DNA of 64,000 nucleotides from Cryptomeria japonica (lineage: Eukaryota > Streptophyta > Pinopsida > Cupressales > Cupressaceae): NCBI RefSeq assembly GCF_030272615.1, contig NC_081414.1, positions 524,639,637 to 524,703,636 on the forward strand, read 5' to 3'. Both the position numbers and the translations under genes were made by a program. The notes under the pieces were generated by a model. The model saw nothing but the letters and a program-made list of their open reading frames with translations, was not told the DNA's origin and ran no database searches. Below, piece after piece: positions 41,750-52,901 of the stretch (positions are counted from its first letter, which is position 1; each line of letters begins with the position of its first letter).

Positions 41750-42580
41750 TCCCTCCCTTGGAGCCAGCTGGCCTCGACGGAATCTGAGCCTTGGAAGGAC
41801 CCGCCCTAGGATCATCTCTCTTTCCCCCTCTATCTAATGGTGGTGGAGGATACATGACCCCACCACTAGATGTATGTCTCTTGTCTCTCCCTCCAGTGGT
41901 CATCATAGTTTGTGACAGTCTTCAGAAGATCCTAGCCCGCTAATCTAGTGGCACCACTCCATAGTACAAGTCTCTCCAGCCCCTCCCGCAAAACATAGGC
42001 ATATCTGGCCCCTGTGTCCTCTATTTCCTGTCTCCCTTCCCTCAGTGGTGTCTCAGCCTCATGTAGTGCTAAATATCCTGATCTCTCTCCCGCTCAATGT
42101 CCCACAACTATCTCCTGAGCTTGGTCACATCCCTCTCTAGATCCTGAATCTCATCTGCCTGTCCCTAGTAGATCACTCTCAAGGATAGTAGATCCAATCT
42201 TGTCTCTATCATACTATCCCATGCCATATGTCCAACCCTCATCTCTAGTCCTGGATCCTGAAACACTCGTCTCAACACATCCATGTCTCCATCTTGATCA
42301 TAAGGAACTAACTCCCCATCAATCGGTATCCTCAGTATCCTATATACATCCTCAAAGGTGACTGTCATCTCACCCATCGACAAATGAAAAGTGCATGTCT
42401 CTGAGTGCCATCTCTCCGCTAAAGCAGTCAGTAAACCCATGTTCGCATGAAACTCAGGTACATACATAATGTATCATAGTCCCATGACCTCAACTGCTGC
42501 TCCATCCTCGAATGTTAGCTCTGCTCACAAACTCTAAGTCGACGGGAATCTCTCTTGTGACTCCAGCATAGGTAAGTCCT
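41750..42580 (-). pseudogene. Plant mobile domain ORF, antisense in G4
   Basis: The clearest open part (42467-42165) has ERWHSETCTFHL at residues 18-29, TVTFEDVYRIL and IPIDGEL at 47-53, the hallmark of the plant mobile domain (family motif ERWxPETHTFHL...EDV...LPIDG). The frame continues in both directions through stops that are mostly TAG or TGA replacing likely CAG or CGA; the C-terminal end is Pro/Gly/Arg-rich (SSGGVMYPPPPLDRGG near 41850). The gene reads opposite to the element. PMD proteins of the MAIN/MAIL group act in genome stability and silencing, and some plant Gypsy elements carry PMD ORFs. Family assignment is good; the role here is unknown. Confidence 0.7.
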
Positions 42581-42598
42581 CTTGTGGTCAAGCAAATC

Positions 42599-42960
42599 AA
42601 CTGTGTCAATCCTAGTGGCATTCCCTATTCATCACAAAGTGTTGTTTTTTATCCTAGTGCTTATATATATCATATGGCACTCTATCCTAGTAACATTCCC
42701 TGTTCATCACAAAGTGTTGCTTCCTATCCTAGTGGTACTCCCTGTTCATCACAAAGTGTTGCTTCCTATCCTAGTGCTACTTCCTGTTCATCACAAAGTG
42801 CTTCTCTTTTTAGTACTCCCTATTCATCACAAAGTACTACTTGCTATCCTAGTGGCATTCCCTATTCATCACAAAGTGCTTCTCTTAGTGGTACTCCCTA
42901 TTCATCACAAAGTACTACTTTTTTATCCTAGTACCATTCCCTGTTCATCACAAAGTGTTA
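42599..42960 (+). repeat. Minisatellite in G4
   Basis: About ten copies of a 27-39-base unit with core 'ttcatcacaaagtg' and a variable 'cctagtggta' part. On the plus strand it reads as Tyr/Ser-Pro-Ser-Gly-x-Pro-x-Ser-Ser-Gln-Ser repeats in one frame. Confidence 0.85.
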
Positions 42961-43249
42961 TTTTGATCCTATCCTAGGGCCTCTACTTGAGTGTATCCTC
43001 TTGAGTAATTTCCTAATTGGCAGCATATGTTCTATCACATGATTGTCAATCCTAGCCCTATCTGTTATCCTTGTCTTCTCTAGAGGACCTACTTGAGTGT
43101 ATCCTCTCAGCAACTTATCCAATCGACAACGTATGTTTATCACAGAACTGCTGATTTGACCTTGAAGACATAAACACGCATTCATGACATAAATGCGCTT
43201 GCATACTTCACAAACACGCTTTCCCTAACCAGACGCACCTGGATCATAC

Positions 43250-43380
43250 AAATGTGCCTCTACTCTGCATAGACATTCCTGTCCTGCATAGATGCACCTA
43301 CAAGACACAGACGTGCCTCTTCTCTGCATAGACATTCCTGTCTTGCATAGATGCACCTGCAAGACACAGACATTATTACA
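43250..43380 (+). repeat. Tandem duplication in G4
   Basis: A unit of about 60 bases containing 'ctgcatagacattcctgtc' and 'tgcatagatgcacct' occurs twice (from 43264 and from 43324), followed by a degenerate continuation. Confidence 0.75.
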
Positions 43381-43499
43381 ATCATAAATGTGTATGGCAC
43401 AAACATAGACTCACCTAGCCTACCCAAATGCATCTGGCACCAATGCAGACACACCTTACCATTTTTCCCTCCACTTGACATTTTTTTCTGACCTACCTA

Positions 43500-43966
43500 A
43501 AGTGCATTTATTACCTACCTAAGATGCATTTATGACAATAATTAATGCACCAAGGTACAAGGAGGTTTTGTGGTACTTACTGGCTCTCCTGCATCTGCTG
43601 GCCTTTGATATCGGTGAACGCGATCGAATCTATGCACCAATGTCATCGCTACTTGTTGTTGACTGCTCTCTGCTTTGTCTGCACTCTGATCTCTTAGATG
43701 TGTGGATGACAATGAGGATTTTTTTTCCCTTGTAGTCTATCTTATAGACTACCCTAGCCCTAGCCCTATTCAGTCTTCTTTATCCCATGACTCTGTCACT
43801 CCATCCAATCAGTCCATTCTAACCTTTCTTTCTTATCAAGAGATTATCTACGATCTTTTCAGACATTTTCATCCAATCTCTCAAGGGGGCATATCATTCC
43901 CATCTTGGGGAAACTTTGTATCAGTTCATCTTATCTTCTTTGAAACAACACGACAAGCTGCATTGT
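43500..43966 (+). other. G4 3' non-coding region, last part
   Basis: No supported gene. The last 60 bases before the polypurine tract closely match 15740-15786 in G2. Confidence 0.5.
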
Positions 43967-43983
43967 CTCAAAGAGGGGCAAAA
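43967..43983 (+). other. Polypurine tract of G4
   Basis: The run tcaaagaggggcaaaa precedes the TGTAGACACC start of the 3' LTR. Confidence 0.8.
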
Positions 43984-44805
43984 TGTAGACACCTAAAATT
44001 GTCCAGTCTAATTAAATAAATATCTTATTTATTTAATTATTTTAGCCTAATTCTTCTATTAATTAAATGAATCTTTATTTATTTAATTAATTCATTTATC
44101 CTCTTCTAGCCATATTTCTCATTTAAATAAATACTTTTATTTATTTAAATTATCCTTTTTCTAAATTAAATAAATACTTTTATTTATTTAATTATCCCAC
44201 TTCTTCTATTAATTAAATGAATCTTTATTTATTTAATTAATTCATTAGCCTTTTCTACCCATGAAACATGTCATTCATCTCTTAATTCCTACACTACCTA
44301 CCCCTTTATTATTTTCTTATTTTCTCTACCTACCCTTTAATCCTAGCCCACCATTTATCTTTTACACCTCTCAATCTTATCCCTCCATTTCTTATTGTGT
44401 CTTCTATATAAGGATATGCTTCCTTCATTATCAACCCTATTCAATCATTCTAATGAGCTAATCATTTTAATCATTCTATTCAACTACTAGCACCCCCAAC
44501 TACGCTTTCGAACTTTCATATGTGATCAAGCCTACTTGCAACCACATTTCTATTCTTTGTTGAGCTCTTGTGCACACATAAAATCTAAGAGCCAATATAT
44601 CAAGCAAGATCAATGGAGATAGGAAGAATGGAGATCCAAACCCTATTGGACATGTGATGGTATAATCTTTGTGATTTCATTTGATTTGCATTTTCTTAGG
44701 TAATCTTCATATGTTATGGTGGATCTTTGTTGTTGTTAGGCTAGGGTTTTGTGGTTGAATTCATTTAGTCTTTCAATATTGGTGTTTCCATTTTTACCAT
44801 AAACA
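43984..44805 (+). repeat. 3' LTR of G4
   Basis: It starts TGTAGACACC, ends ATAAACA and aligns with 32831-33652 without large gaps. Confidence 0.92.
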
Positions 44806-44810
44806 GGTAC
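44806..44810 (+). repeat. Target site duplication of G4, right copy
   Basis: The pentamer ggtac matches 32826-32830. Confidence 0.9.
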
Positions 44811-45248
44811 TGAACCTATTATGTGTCCACCACACCAAAGCAATGTCTTCAAGTAGTTTGAAGCACAATTAAAGAGCATCTTCAACATCCCGAAATCCAT
44901 GAAGAAGCTGCACCAAAACCAATTATGCATCATGTCATGATTCCTCAATGAAAGCTCTATTGGTAAAGCCTTAAACTAGTGTCAGTAAGGGTTTACCAGA
45001 GTGTATGATAGCATCTGATTACCAAGCCAATACCAACTGACCAAAACATGCTCATGGAGCATATAAAACATACTTCACTGATCCAAACATGCCGGAAGTG
45101 TCTAATAGATAGTCTCTTCTTCCTGTAACACTAGATCTTTTACCGGTAACCAAAACTTGTCTGTCGGTAACCAATCATAACAGCTAGTGTTGACATCAAT
45201 GACAAAATATCAATGTAACACATAATCAATTCATCCATAATGCCAACA
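44811..45248 (-). repeat. 5' LTR of E3, second segment
   Basis: It continues the E3 right LTR after G4 and aligns with 26857-27293 of the left LTR, ending in gccaaca. Confidence 0.88.
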
Positions 45249-45385
45249 GTTTCTTGGTGGGGGATTCTCCCATTAAATTTAGAAGCATTAGATATAAGAG
45301 AGAGAAACAAATAAAACTTCTAGGATTTTTTATCAAGAACAACAAATTATTATGTAAATATGGTTAAATATTTTTGAATTGTTAC

Positions 45386-45428
<43 letters not shown>

Positions 45429-45469
45429 GTATATATATATGTATGTATATATATATGTATATATATATG

Positions 45470-45555
<86 letters not shown>

Positions 45556-45608
45556 TACATACATATATATATATATATACATACATATATATATACATAT
45601 ATATATTT

Positions 45609-45646
<38 letters not shown>

Positions 45647-45712
45647 ACAAGAATCTCCTTCACTTGAGCTACCAAACTCAAAATTAGTGTCATTAAACTT
45701 TTCAACCTCCAT
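45249..45712 (-). pseudogene. gag: C0: Copia gag relic, N-terminal part with TA expansion
   Basis: On the minus strand an ATG at 45712 opens [12 protein letters not shown], a typical Copia gag start, followed after a frameshift by QVKEILVDI. Then a (TA)n array (45384-45650) interrupts, and LLYLMLLNLMGESPTK follows before the E3 junction. The C-terminal part is at 25540-26239. Confidence 0.6.
45384..45650. repeat. TA-rich microsatellite
   Basis: About 265 bases of (TA)n with interspersed TATG and CATA units. All open frames here are artefacts of the repeat. Confidence 0.95.
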
Positions 45713-46771
45713 TTTGGATTTGTCTTCATTTATATATTACTAGAAAATGAGATTATAACTACAAAGCTCCCACTAAAATAAGGATTAGTACATGTAACCT
45801 ATCCTCCTATAAATCTAGCAATTTAGATAAAAGGAAACTCAATTGTATCCTCTTTGATTCAAATAGCTAAGCAAAGAAAATAAAAGTTTTCTTACATAAA
45901 TTTAAACAAGTATGATAAAATGTAAAATATACATTAAGAAAACCTTGAAAGAGAAAATTAGTAATAAATCACACTCAATGTAAACTCTTCAACGCAACTA
46001 TTATAATAAAATTACAAAGTCTTTGTGAATTAATGGAAATCAATAGTCTATGTTTAGAATAATACTAGCAACATGTACCCACAATTCAAATTTTGGTTAA
46101 ATTAATTAAAATTAGTTACTTATGATATTAAAATATTAATATAGAATGATGTAAAGATACTTTTATGTGTCTACAAAAACAATTGTAATAAATGAAATAC
46201 AACACAACATACCAAAAACATGCAATTGATGGGAAAAAGACATGCTGACAAAACTTTCAAAATATGTGGAACTAAAGAAACCCTAAGGCACATTAATGAT
46301 CAAAATGAATTCGTTTTCTTATAATATGTGTCCTCTTTCTTCATGAGTTTCATTTCAGGACAACATTTTTTTCAAACTAATACTTTGTGTTAAAAGCTTT
46401 CCAAGAAAGACCATGAGTAGAAAGTTGAAGATAACAAAAAGGAAAATTAGGGTATAACTTTGAGAAGCACACAAGCCATTTTCTCGCATGAGCACATAAG
46501 ATTGCACAAAAAAAACCAAATTAAAAGCCATGGAAAAAACTCAATCCAAAATTGTTAAGCCAAATGTTATAGAATTACAAAAGGAACTAGAATTAATGAG
46601 AATTCTAGATGAAAAATACAATTCAGTGTTGATGAGATTGGTCAACTAGTTCCCTTCACAATTGGAAAGCATAATCATTTCAATGAGGTAAAGGATAATC
46701 ATACGATGGATGGTTTTGTGTAGCCATTTTGGCTAGAGTATAATCAACTTAAAATATAATTGGTGGCATGT
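45713..46771. other. Unassigned AT-rich DNA
   Basis: No supported gene, primer site or LTR for C0 was recognised. Confidence 0.5.
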
Positions 46772-49700
46772 TGTAGTGCCCCTCCCTGATCAAGCTCTGG
46801 TTAACCTAGTTTGACCATGGTTGACCTTACTAACAGTTTGCATGGCTGGTTGGAACACTATGTAAAGATGCTTTGATTCAATATGATGGACCATGTTATA
46901 CAGACAAATTAGTGAATGTTGACCCCTTGTGGATAATTAGACGTAATTTGCCTATGTATCATATATTTGTTAGGGGTTTGGGGTCTTATCTCGAACCCAT
47001 CATAACAATAACTTTCATCTTTGTTAAGGATTTATCTGTTAAGATAGAACCTTGATACATTATGGAAATGAGACTTTCAGCATATGATCTCCATGAGACT
47101 ATAGGACAAAATGTATCCCACATTATGATTGATTTCAGTATATAGGTTGAGGATGTAGTGATTCATTTATGCATGCCTTATGGATGATTACCTTATATAA
47201 TTTTATGATGATGCAATTGAGAAATTGGTTATTCATGGAGTTTCTAGGGAAGAGTAATTGAGTTCTAATTATGTTGAGCTTTGATTTGGATTAAATGGTG
47301 AGATGTTGTGAATTGAATACTATGTGTCTAATTTGTATTTCCTTTCATATATCTATATATGCATGTGGTTTTGGACTACTAATGTTTGAAATGAGATGTA
47401 CAAGAAATTAATCCATGTGACCATGGAAATTATATGGAGAACTAAGGCCAAACCTATGTGTGATAGTAAAGCCAATGTTTTTCTATTTGGAGAGACAATA
47501 CCTCGTGTGTGATGTGTTTAATTTCGTAATAATGATGCTTGAGTGTAAATTCATATTTTTAATTGTTAATGTTATTATTCCCAAAAATGACATACTAAGT
47601 GTATTTTAGTGATGTGTATTTTATGGTGTCACTTGACACTTGTGATGTGTGTGAGTTGGCAATGACATGTCCTTTGGAGGGAATTTGTTAAACCCAATGC
47701 ATTTTTCAAATATCTTGTTGTGGTCTCAAAAGATAACTTGGTTAGAGAGTCTTTAGTTTGGTCAAATCTAGTTTGACCCGTAGACAAACTTTAGGTGGAT
47801 TTTTGGGAGGTCAAACTAACTCCTGTGGTTGAGTTTATGTCACTTTTGAAGGCCCACTTGATATACCTATGGGTAAAGGATATTTTTAGCCATGTGACCA
47901 CTCACATGTTACTATCAAGTCACTTCAAAAGTGGGTTTTCCAAGATGGACGAAAATTGAACTTTTAGAAGATTGACCCTTGGGTAGACAACCTTCCTTTT
48001 TGGTGTTTAGGTGCACTTCCCCATCTTGCAACCACCTTTTTCAGTTTCCATTTCTAGAAACCATGTAAGAGGTTGGGAAGACCAACCTATGGGAACTGAC
48101 ATCCTGTCCAAGGAAGTGGGAAAGTGTGAGGAGATCCTACATAGGGGAGATTTTCAAACTTCGAACTTTGATCACCCACTCTCGAATCTTGGAGACAAAA
48201 ATTTGGAGCATTGAATTTGAAGTTGGAGAATAGAGTTTGGCTAAGTAGGAGAAGGGTAAGGGGATTTAGGAAGCTCTTCTAAAACACATATACCATAGCT
48301 GGAGTTAAGGTTGGTGATATTTCGTCCCAAGTATTTACTTGTAATCATGTTGTGTGATGGTAGATTCTGAATTTGTTGTGAAATGGTTGTGTCTCTATGT
48401 TTGAAATTATGTTCTTGCATTATTTTAGTTGCCTTCTTTTGGAATTTCTAGTTGTTGTACATAGGAATCAAGACTAAAATCACCCTTGGGAGGGAAGAGT
48501 AGTCTTAGGGTGGAGGGTTTTTAGGATAGTCTAAGGGTGTAGAGTCTCTCTTCTAGGAAGAGAGGGATAAACAAGGATTATGGGATCATTGTTGTTGTTA
48601 TTTTTGTATAAAATTGGGGGTCATAAGGGGATTTTTGGCTTTAAGCCTTTCAAGGTCATAAGGATTGTTCTGGTCATATGAGAGACCAAGTAGGGGGATA
48701 TTTAGCCTTGGGAAGGCATTTGAAAGTAATGTTTAAATTGCAGTTCTCCCCTTAGATACTTGGTCCACTTTCACCCCATTATTCTGAGTCACTTGGTGAC
48801 TATGTGCAAGCCTTGGGTTGGGAGTTATTTTTTAAGATGTTTTGTTGTAAAATTTGTTTTCTTTTGTATTGGTGTTTGAGTGTGTGTGTTACCTATTTGG
48901 TTCTTGGTTCTCCTAGCTCAGGGGTGGCCTCTTGTAGGCCTAGGTTGGGAGGTGAGCCTCCAAGGTCATATCCAAAGCTTTATTTGCAGGTTGCTTGTTG
49001 GAAATAGGAGAAAAAATAAAGAATGTCATCCTTCTAGCAGTTTTGAAGAAGTGTGTTCTACTTGTATATAATAGATTGTATTTCATATGTGTGTCATGAA
49101 GAATTCTAAAAGGAAAAGAAAATGTAAAAAGGCTATTATTCTTGATTTTATTGTGTAAACAAAGAGGGAGACTTGAAAGTTTGTAATGTTATTATTGTTG
49201 TTGTAAAATGGAAATAGAAAGAAAGGAAATGTATTTTATTTCTTTGTTTGTTTGTTCAATAGTTTAAGAAAAGAGAGTTAAGTTGTAGTATTTTATTTCA
49301 GTTGTAATGTCTAGTAAAGAAAATAAATGAGAAGCTCTACCTTTTATTAACTGTAGATTTATCTTCTAATTTCAATTTGTTGTCTAAAACTATTTAAGTT
49401 TTGAAATTGACATACAATTTAAAATATATATGCTTGTATCTCATTCTATTTAAATCATTCCTTGAAGTTTATATGCTAGTAATAATCTATTGGTAGTAAG
49501 GAAATATAAAATCAGAATGTAGTTATAAAAAATTAAATTTCATATTGTAATCTTGTGTTTATTCATTTATTTGCATAAAGTTATATTGTTGGTTAGCTCT
49601 TTAAAAAAAAAATGATCAATGCTATTAGAATTAACTAATCTGGAAGGATAAATGAAAATAAGTCACTATGATTACACAGTGAGTGTATATTTTCATACAG

Positions 49701-49829
49701 TATACACACACACGCATATATATACACCTTTATTTGTATACATATATTTTTGTTATACATCTAAATAATTATAATGTTGTTGTTTAATTAAATAAACCTG
49801 TGGTGGGAGAAAGCACAGTGAGATATCTG

Positions 49830-49831
49830 TG

Positions 49832-49868
<37 letters not shown>
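49830..49868. repeat. (TA)n microsatellite
   Basis: An uninterrupted run of TA dinucleotides. Confidence 0.9.
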
Positions 49869-49872
<4 letters not shown>

Positions 49873-49939
49873 TATAATAAAAATTTAAATGCTACTATAA
49901 TATAAAACATTCTGGAAAAGAAAAAATTGTATTTACACA

Positions 49940-50039
49940 GTGTATGTATGTATGTTTATACACAAATGTATATATATAGGTAGATAGATAGATATAGATA
50001 TAGATATAGATATAGATATAGATACACATTCACATTCAC

Positions 50040-50070
<31 letters not shown>

Positions 50071-50241
50071 TACATATGTATATACATGGATATATATATA
50101 TATATATACATATACATGTATATACATATACATATATATACATGTATATACATATATGTATATATATATATATAGATATACATATATGTATACATATATG
50201 TATATATATATATATACACATATATATATATATATGTATAC

Positions 50242-50322
<81 letters not shown>

Positions 50323-50358
50323 TCTATAGATATATGTATACATATATATATATATATC

Positions 50359-50396
<38 letters not shown>

Positions 50397-50540
50397 TATA
50401 TCTATACATATATGTATAGATATATGTATACATATATGTATATATATATATGTATACATATATGTATATATATATATGTATACATATATGTATATATATA
50501 TATGTATACATATATACATATATATGTATACATATATAAT
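49940..50540. repeat. Compound microsatellite of 600 bases
   Basis: It begins with TGTA units, then GATA and GATATA units (49980-50025), then CACATT and CACATA units (50026-50072), and then a long mixed TATA/TATACA/TATATG array. Frames of up to 286 codons across it are artefacts. Confidence 0.95.
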
Positions 50541-50586
50541 GAAACCTTCTTTTTAAAAAAATAAAAAAATTAACAAAGTAAACTTT

Positions 50587-50790
50587 GCCCACGGGCTGCC
50601 GCAGGGGCCGACCCATTGGGGATTGCGACCATTGCGGCTGCACCCACAGTGGGTCCGCATCTGCAGTGGGCCACGACCCACTATGGGGAGGGTCATAGCG
50701 GACCTCGGCCTCCCCACTCCCTTCTGCTACGTCGTCGACCCTGCATACCCCCGCCGCCATGCCTTCGGCCATGGACATTTTGCCCTGCAA
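50587..50790. other. GC-rich island
   Basis: About 200 bases of markedly GC-rich DNA, sharply bounded by AT-rich DNA. On the minus strand it is open and would read [20 protein letters not shown] and so on, but with no recognised domain. It has 'gtgggtccgc' and 'gtgggccacgaccca' inverted words. Confidence 0.55.
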
Positions 50791-51753
50791 CAAAAATATT
50801 AAACCCTAACTTAGTTAGGGGTAAATAAATAAAATAAGAGAGAAAAAAGGAATAGAATGTATGTAAAAAAAGAAAGAAAGAGAAACCCTAAATAGGGTTA
50901 GTAAAAGAATATAAAATAAAAGTGGGGTTTTGAAATTTGAATTAAAGTGAATGGGGAAATCCCCCATTGTTAATAAAGTAAATTTTATAATAGTTTATGG
51001 AGATTTATTTTAATATATTAGGGTAATTTATTTTATAAGAAAATAGTTTGAGTCTAGTGGAAAATATAGGAAGGGGCGTTTTTATTGAAGAAGGTATTTG
51101 TTTTAAAGAGGGAAATTTTAATGGGAATTTTAGATGGTTGTTTTATATTGTAAGGGAGGGTATTCTATTTATAAATAATTATTTAAATCCTTATGGGGGT
51201 ATTTTTAATTATAAATAACTATTTAAAATCCTTAAGAGGGTAATTTAATTGTAATTGATTATTTAAATATTTTAGGGGTTTAGTTATCAATAATGGAAGA
51301 TTTATCTTCTAGACAATAATATTAATGATTTAGTTAATTCAATATAGTTTTGGGAGGTTGACATTCAATTTCTTAATTAATTAATATTAATACAATAAAT
51401 TTGTATTAATGATTAAATTAATGGATTTTGGAATTATTTAAATATTTTAGAGAAATTATATTAACACTTAATATAATTGAAATTGGTGAATTTATTGGGG
51501 AAATTAATTAATTATAAAAGTTGTGTTGAATTTATAGAATTAATTTATCCAGCTTTAATTAATGGGAATTATTGCAAATATTAAGTAGTTAAAATATAAT
51601 TTATTAGGAATTATATTCAAGTTATTTGGATGGTTTTCTACACTTAGATAAAATCTAATTTGGTTTTTAAATTGCTTAGGAGCTTTGGAAAAGTCCTAAG
51701 TATCCTAGTTAAATTAAATAATTTTTCGCCCGCATTTGAGGCCCTTTCATTTT

Positions 51754-51905
51754 GACACTTAAGATATCTTTTAGTGAAACTAATTAAGTTATCACATCTA
51801 TTTAAACGTAAAACACAAGTAATTTAGTGACACTTAAGATATGTTTTCGTGAAACTAATTAATTTATCACGTCCTTTTGAACATAAACCTTAAGTAATTT
51901 AGTGT
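51754..51905 (+). repeat. Two 75-bp tandem repeats
   Basis: Units start at 51754 and 51829 with 'gacacttaagatat', followed by 'gtgaaactaatta', 'ttatcac' and 'aagtaatttagtg'. They lie just before the candidate LTR end. Confidence 0.8.
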
Positions 51906-51960
51906 TATTTAAAAAAAATTGTTGTTGCATTTTTGCCCAAAAGTTTGGGCATCACATGTT

Positions 51961-51973
51961 TGGTATCGGAGAC
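51961..51973 (+). other. Candidate primer binding site
   Basis: The sequence tggtatcggagac resembles tggtatcagagcc, with two mismatches. It supports an LTR end at about 51956. Confidence 0.45.
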
Positions 51974-52901
51974 CTAGGTTCATACACTAGAGAACATGGG
52001 CTACATTGATAACTTAATTGATCCAAATTATGACGTCGAAATACCCCATCTAGGTGAGGACCCACGAAATATTCGCAATAATGACACAAGATAAAAAGTG
52101 AAGTTCATTTTAACCATAGCATCAACGTTTATCAATTCGGATTCCAAGGGTCACCAAAAACCCTGAAATTCAAAACTCAATAGTCAAAATTGGTATGGGA
52201 TAATAAGACCCCAAAACTAGGAAATTTTCAAAAAAAATTATATTAAAACTTACCTTAACTTTAACTGGTCATAACATCCCACTCGGGACTTGAAAATGTG
52301 AGTCGTTTACTTCCTTGGAAAGGTCTTCTAGAGTTGTAGGTGAAACCCTGAAAGAGTTTTCTCTATGACCACACTCTGAAGGACCGAGCAAAGTCTTCAA
52401 GGATAAAAGTGCTCCAAAGGTCTTCAAATGGTAAATACTAAAATCTATAAATACAAAAAAAATATATATGAAAATACTTTCGATGTTTCATAATTGAATC
52501 ACTAGTACATATGAGGTTGCCATTCAATTGGAACTAAATTTCAACAATTGTACCTAGTCAAATCAAGTACGAGGAGTTATTCTACAATAGAATACTCATA
52601 ATAGTAACTAAGGCAATGCCACCAAATGGGGTATGTTCTTGACATGGCGAGTCAAGAAAGTTAGATAGACATGAGATGAAGGCATAGTAAATAATTCAAT
52701 TGAGATGGAGTTAGTTCTAGACAACATTTAACACTTTTAGAAGTTGTGGTGGGTTTGTAAACCATGATTGTCATATGAGGCACCATTGAAGAGTGAGTTA
52801 AGAGGTACCCTTATAAATATTGGGTAAAAACATTGCCCTATCTTAGTGGATAGATGCCTTAAGCATGTGACCGTACTATGTTACACCTCTTGAGACCACA
52901 T
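51974..52901 (+). other. Possible Gypsy interior, no supported gene
   Basis: A short frame from the ATG at 51997 (MGYIDNLIDPNYDVEIPHLG, ending after 33 codons) could be the start of a lost gag. Nothing else is recognisable up to the E4 insertion. Confidence 0.3.

Larger units (their letters stand above)
32831..44805 (+). mobile_element. G4: Tat/Ogre-like Gypsy element with antisense PMD, pol deleted
   Basis: LTRs at 32831-33652 and 43984-44805 and a perfect ggtac duplication define an 11,975-bp insertion in the right LTR of E3. Inside are a long leader, decayed gag-protease, a remnant of the integrase C-terminus, a long 3' region with an antisense plant mobile domain and minisatellites, and a polypurine tract. 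No RT core was found. The two LTRs are much alike, differing at a few percent of sites. Confidence 0.9.
26240..45248 (-). mobile_element. E3: Copia element with full domain order, interrupted by G4
   Basis: Left LTR 26240-27293, coding interior 27294-31857 and right LTR starting at 31872 define a minus-strand Copia element. The right LTR is split by G4 and ends at 45248. Gag, protease, integrase, RT and RNase H are all recognisable in Copia order, but spread over several frames. Flanks share only gttt (26236-26239 and 45249-45252), so the target duplication is imperfect. It was inserted in the Copia relic C0. Confidence 0.88.
46772..51956 (+). repeat. Candidate very long Gypsy LTR or compound of repeats
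   Basis: It begins TGTAGTGCCCCTCCC, a common start of plant Gypsy LTRs. It ends gggcatcaca, four bases before tggtatcgga, a near match to the tRNA-Met-type primer site. If one unit, the LTR would be about 5.2 kb. It contains microsatellites, a GC-rich island and 75-bp tandem repeats, but no recognised protein. It may equally be two unrelated repeat edges. No second copy is complete in the window. Confidence 0.3.

Noticed and set aside
42599-42960. CRISPR-like array
   Set aside because: Units are unequal, spacers are not unique and the context is a plant retrotransposon; it is a minisatellite.
45333-45743. Several Tyr/Ile-repeat open frames on both strands
   Set aside because: Artefacts of the TA array.
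50076-50564. 162-codon open frame on the plus strand
   Set aside because: Purely a microsatellite artefact.
49933-50793. 286-codon open frame on the minus strand
   Set aside because: Most of it translates the TA-rich microsatellite into Tyr-Ile repeats; only the short GC-rich part is complex, and that has no recognised domain.
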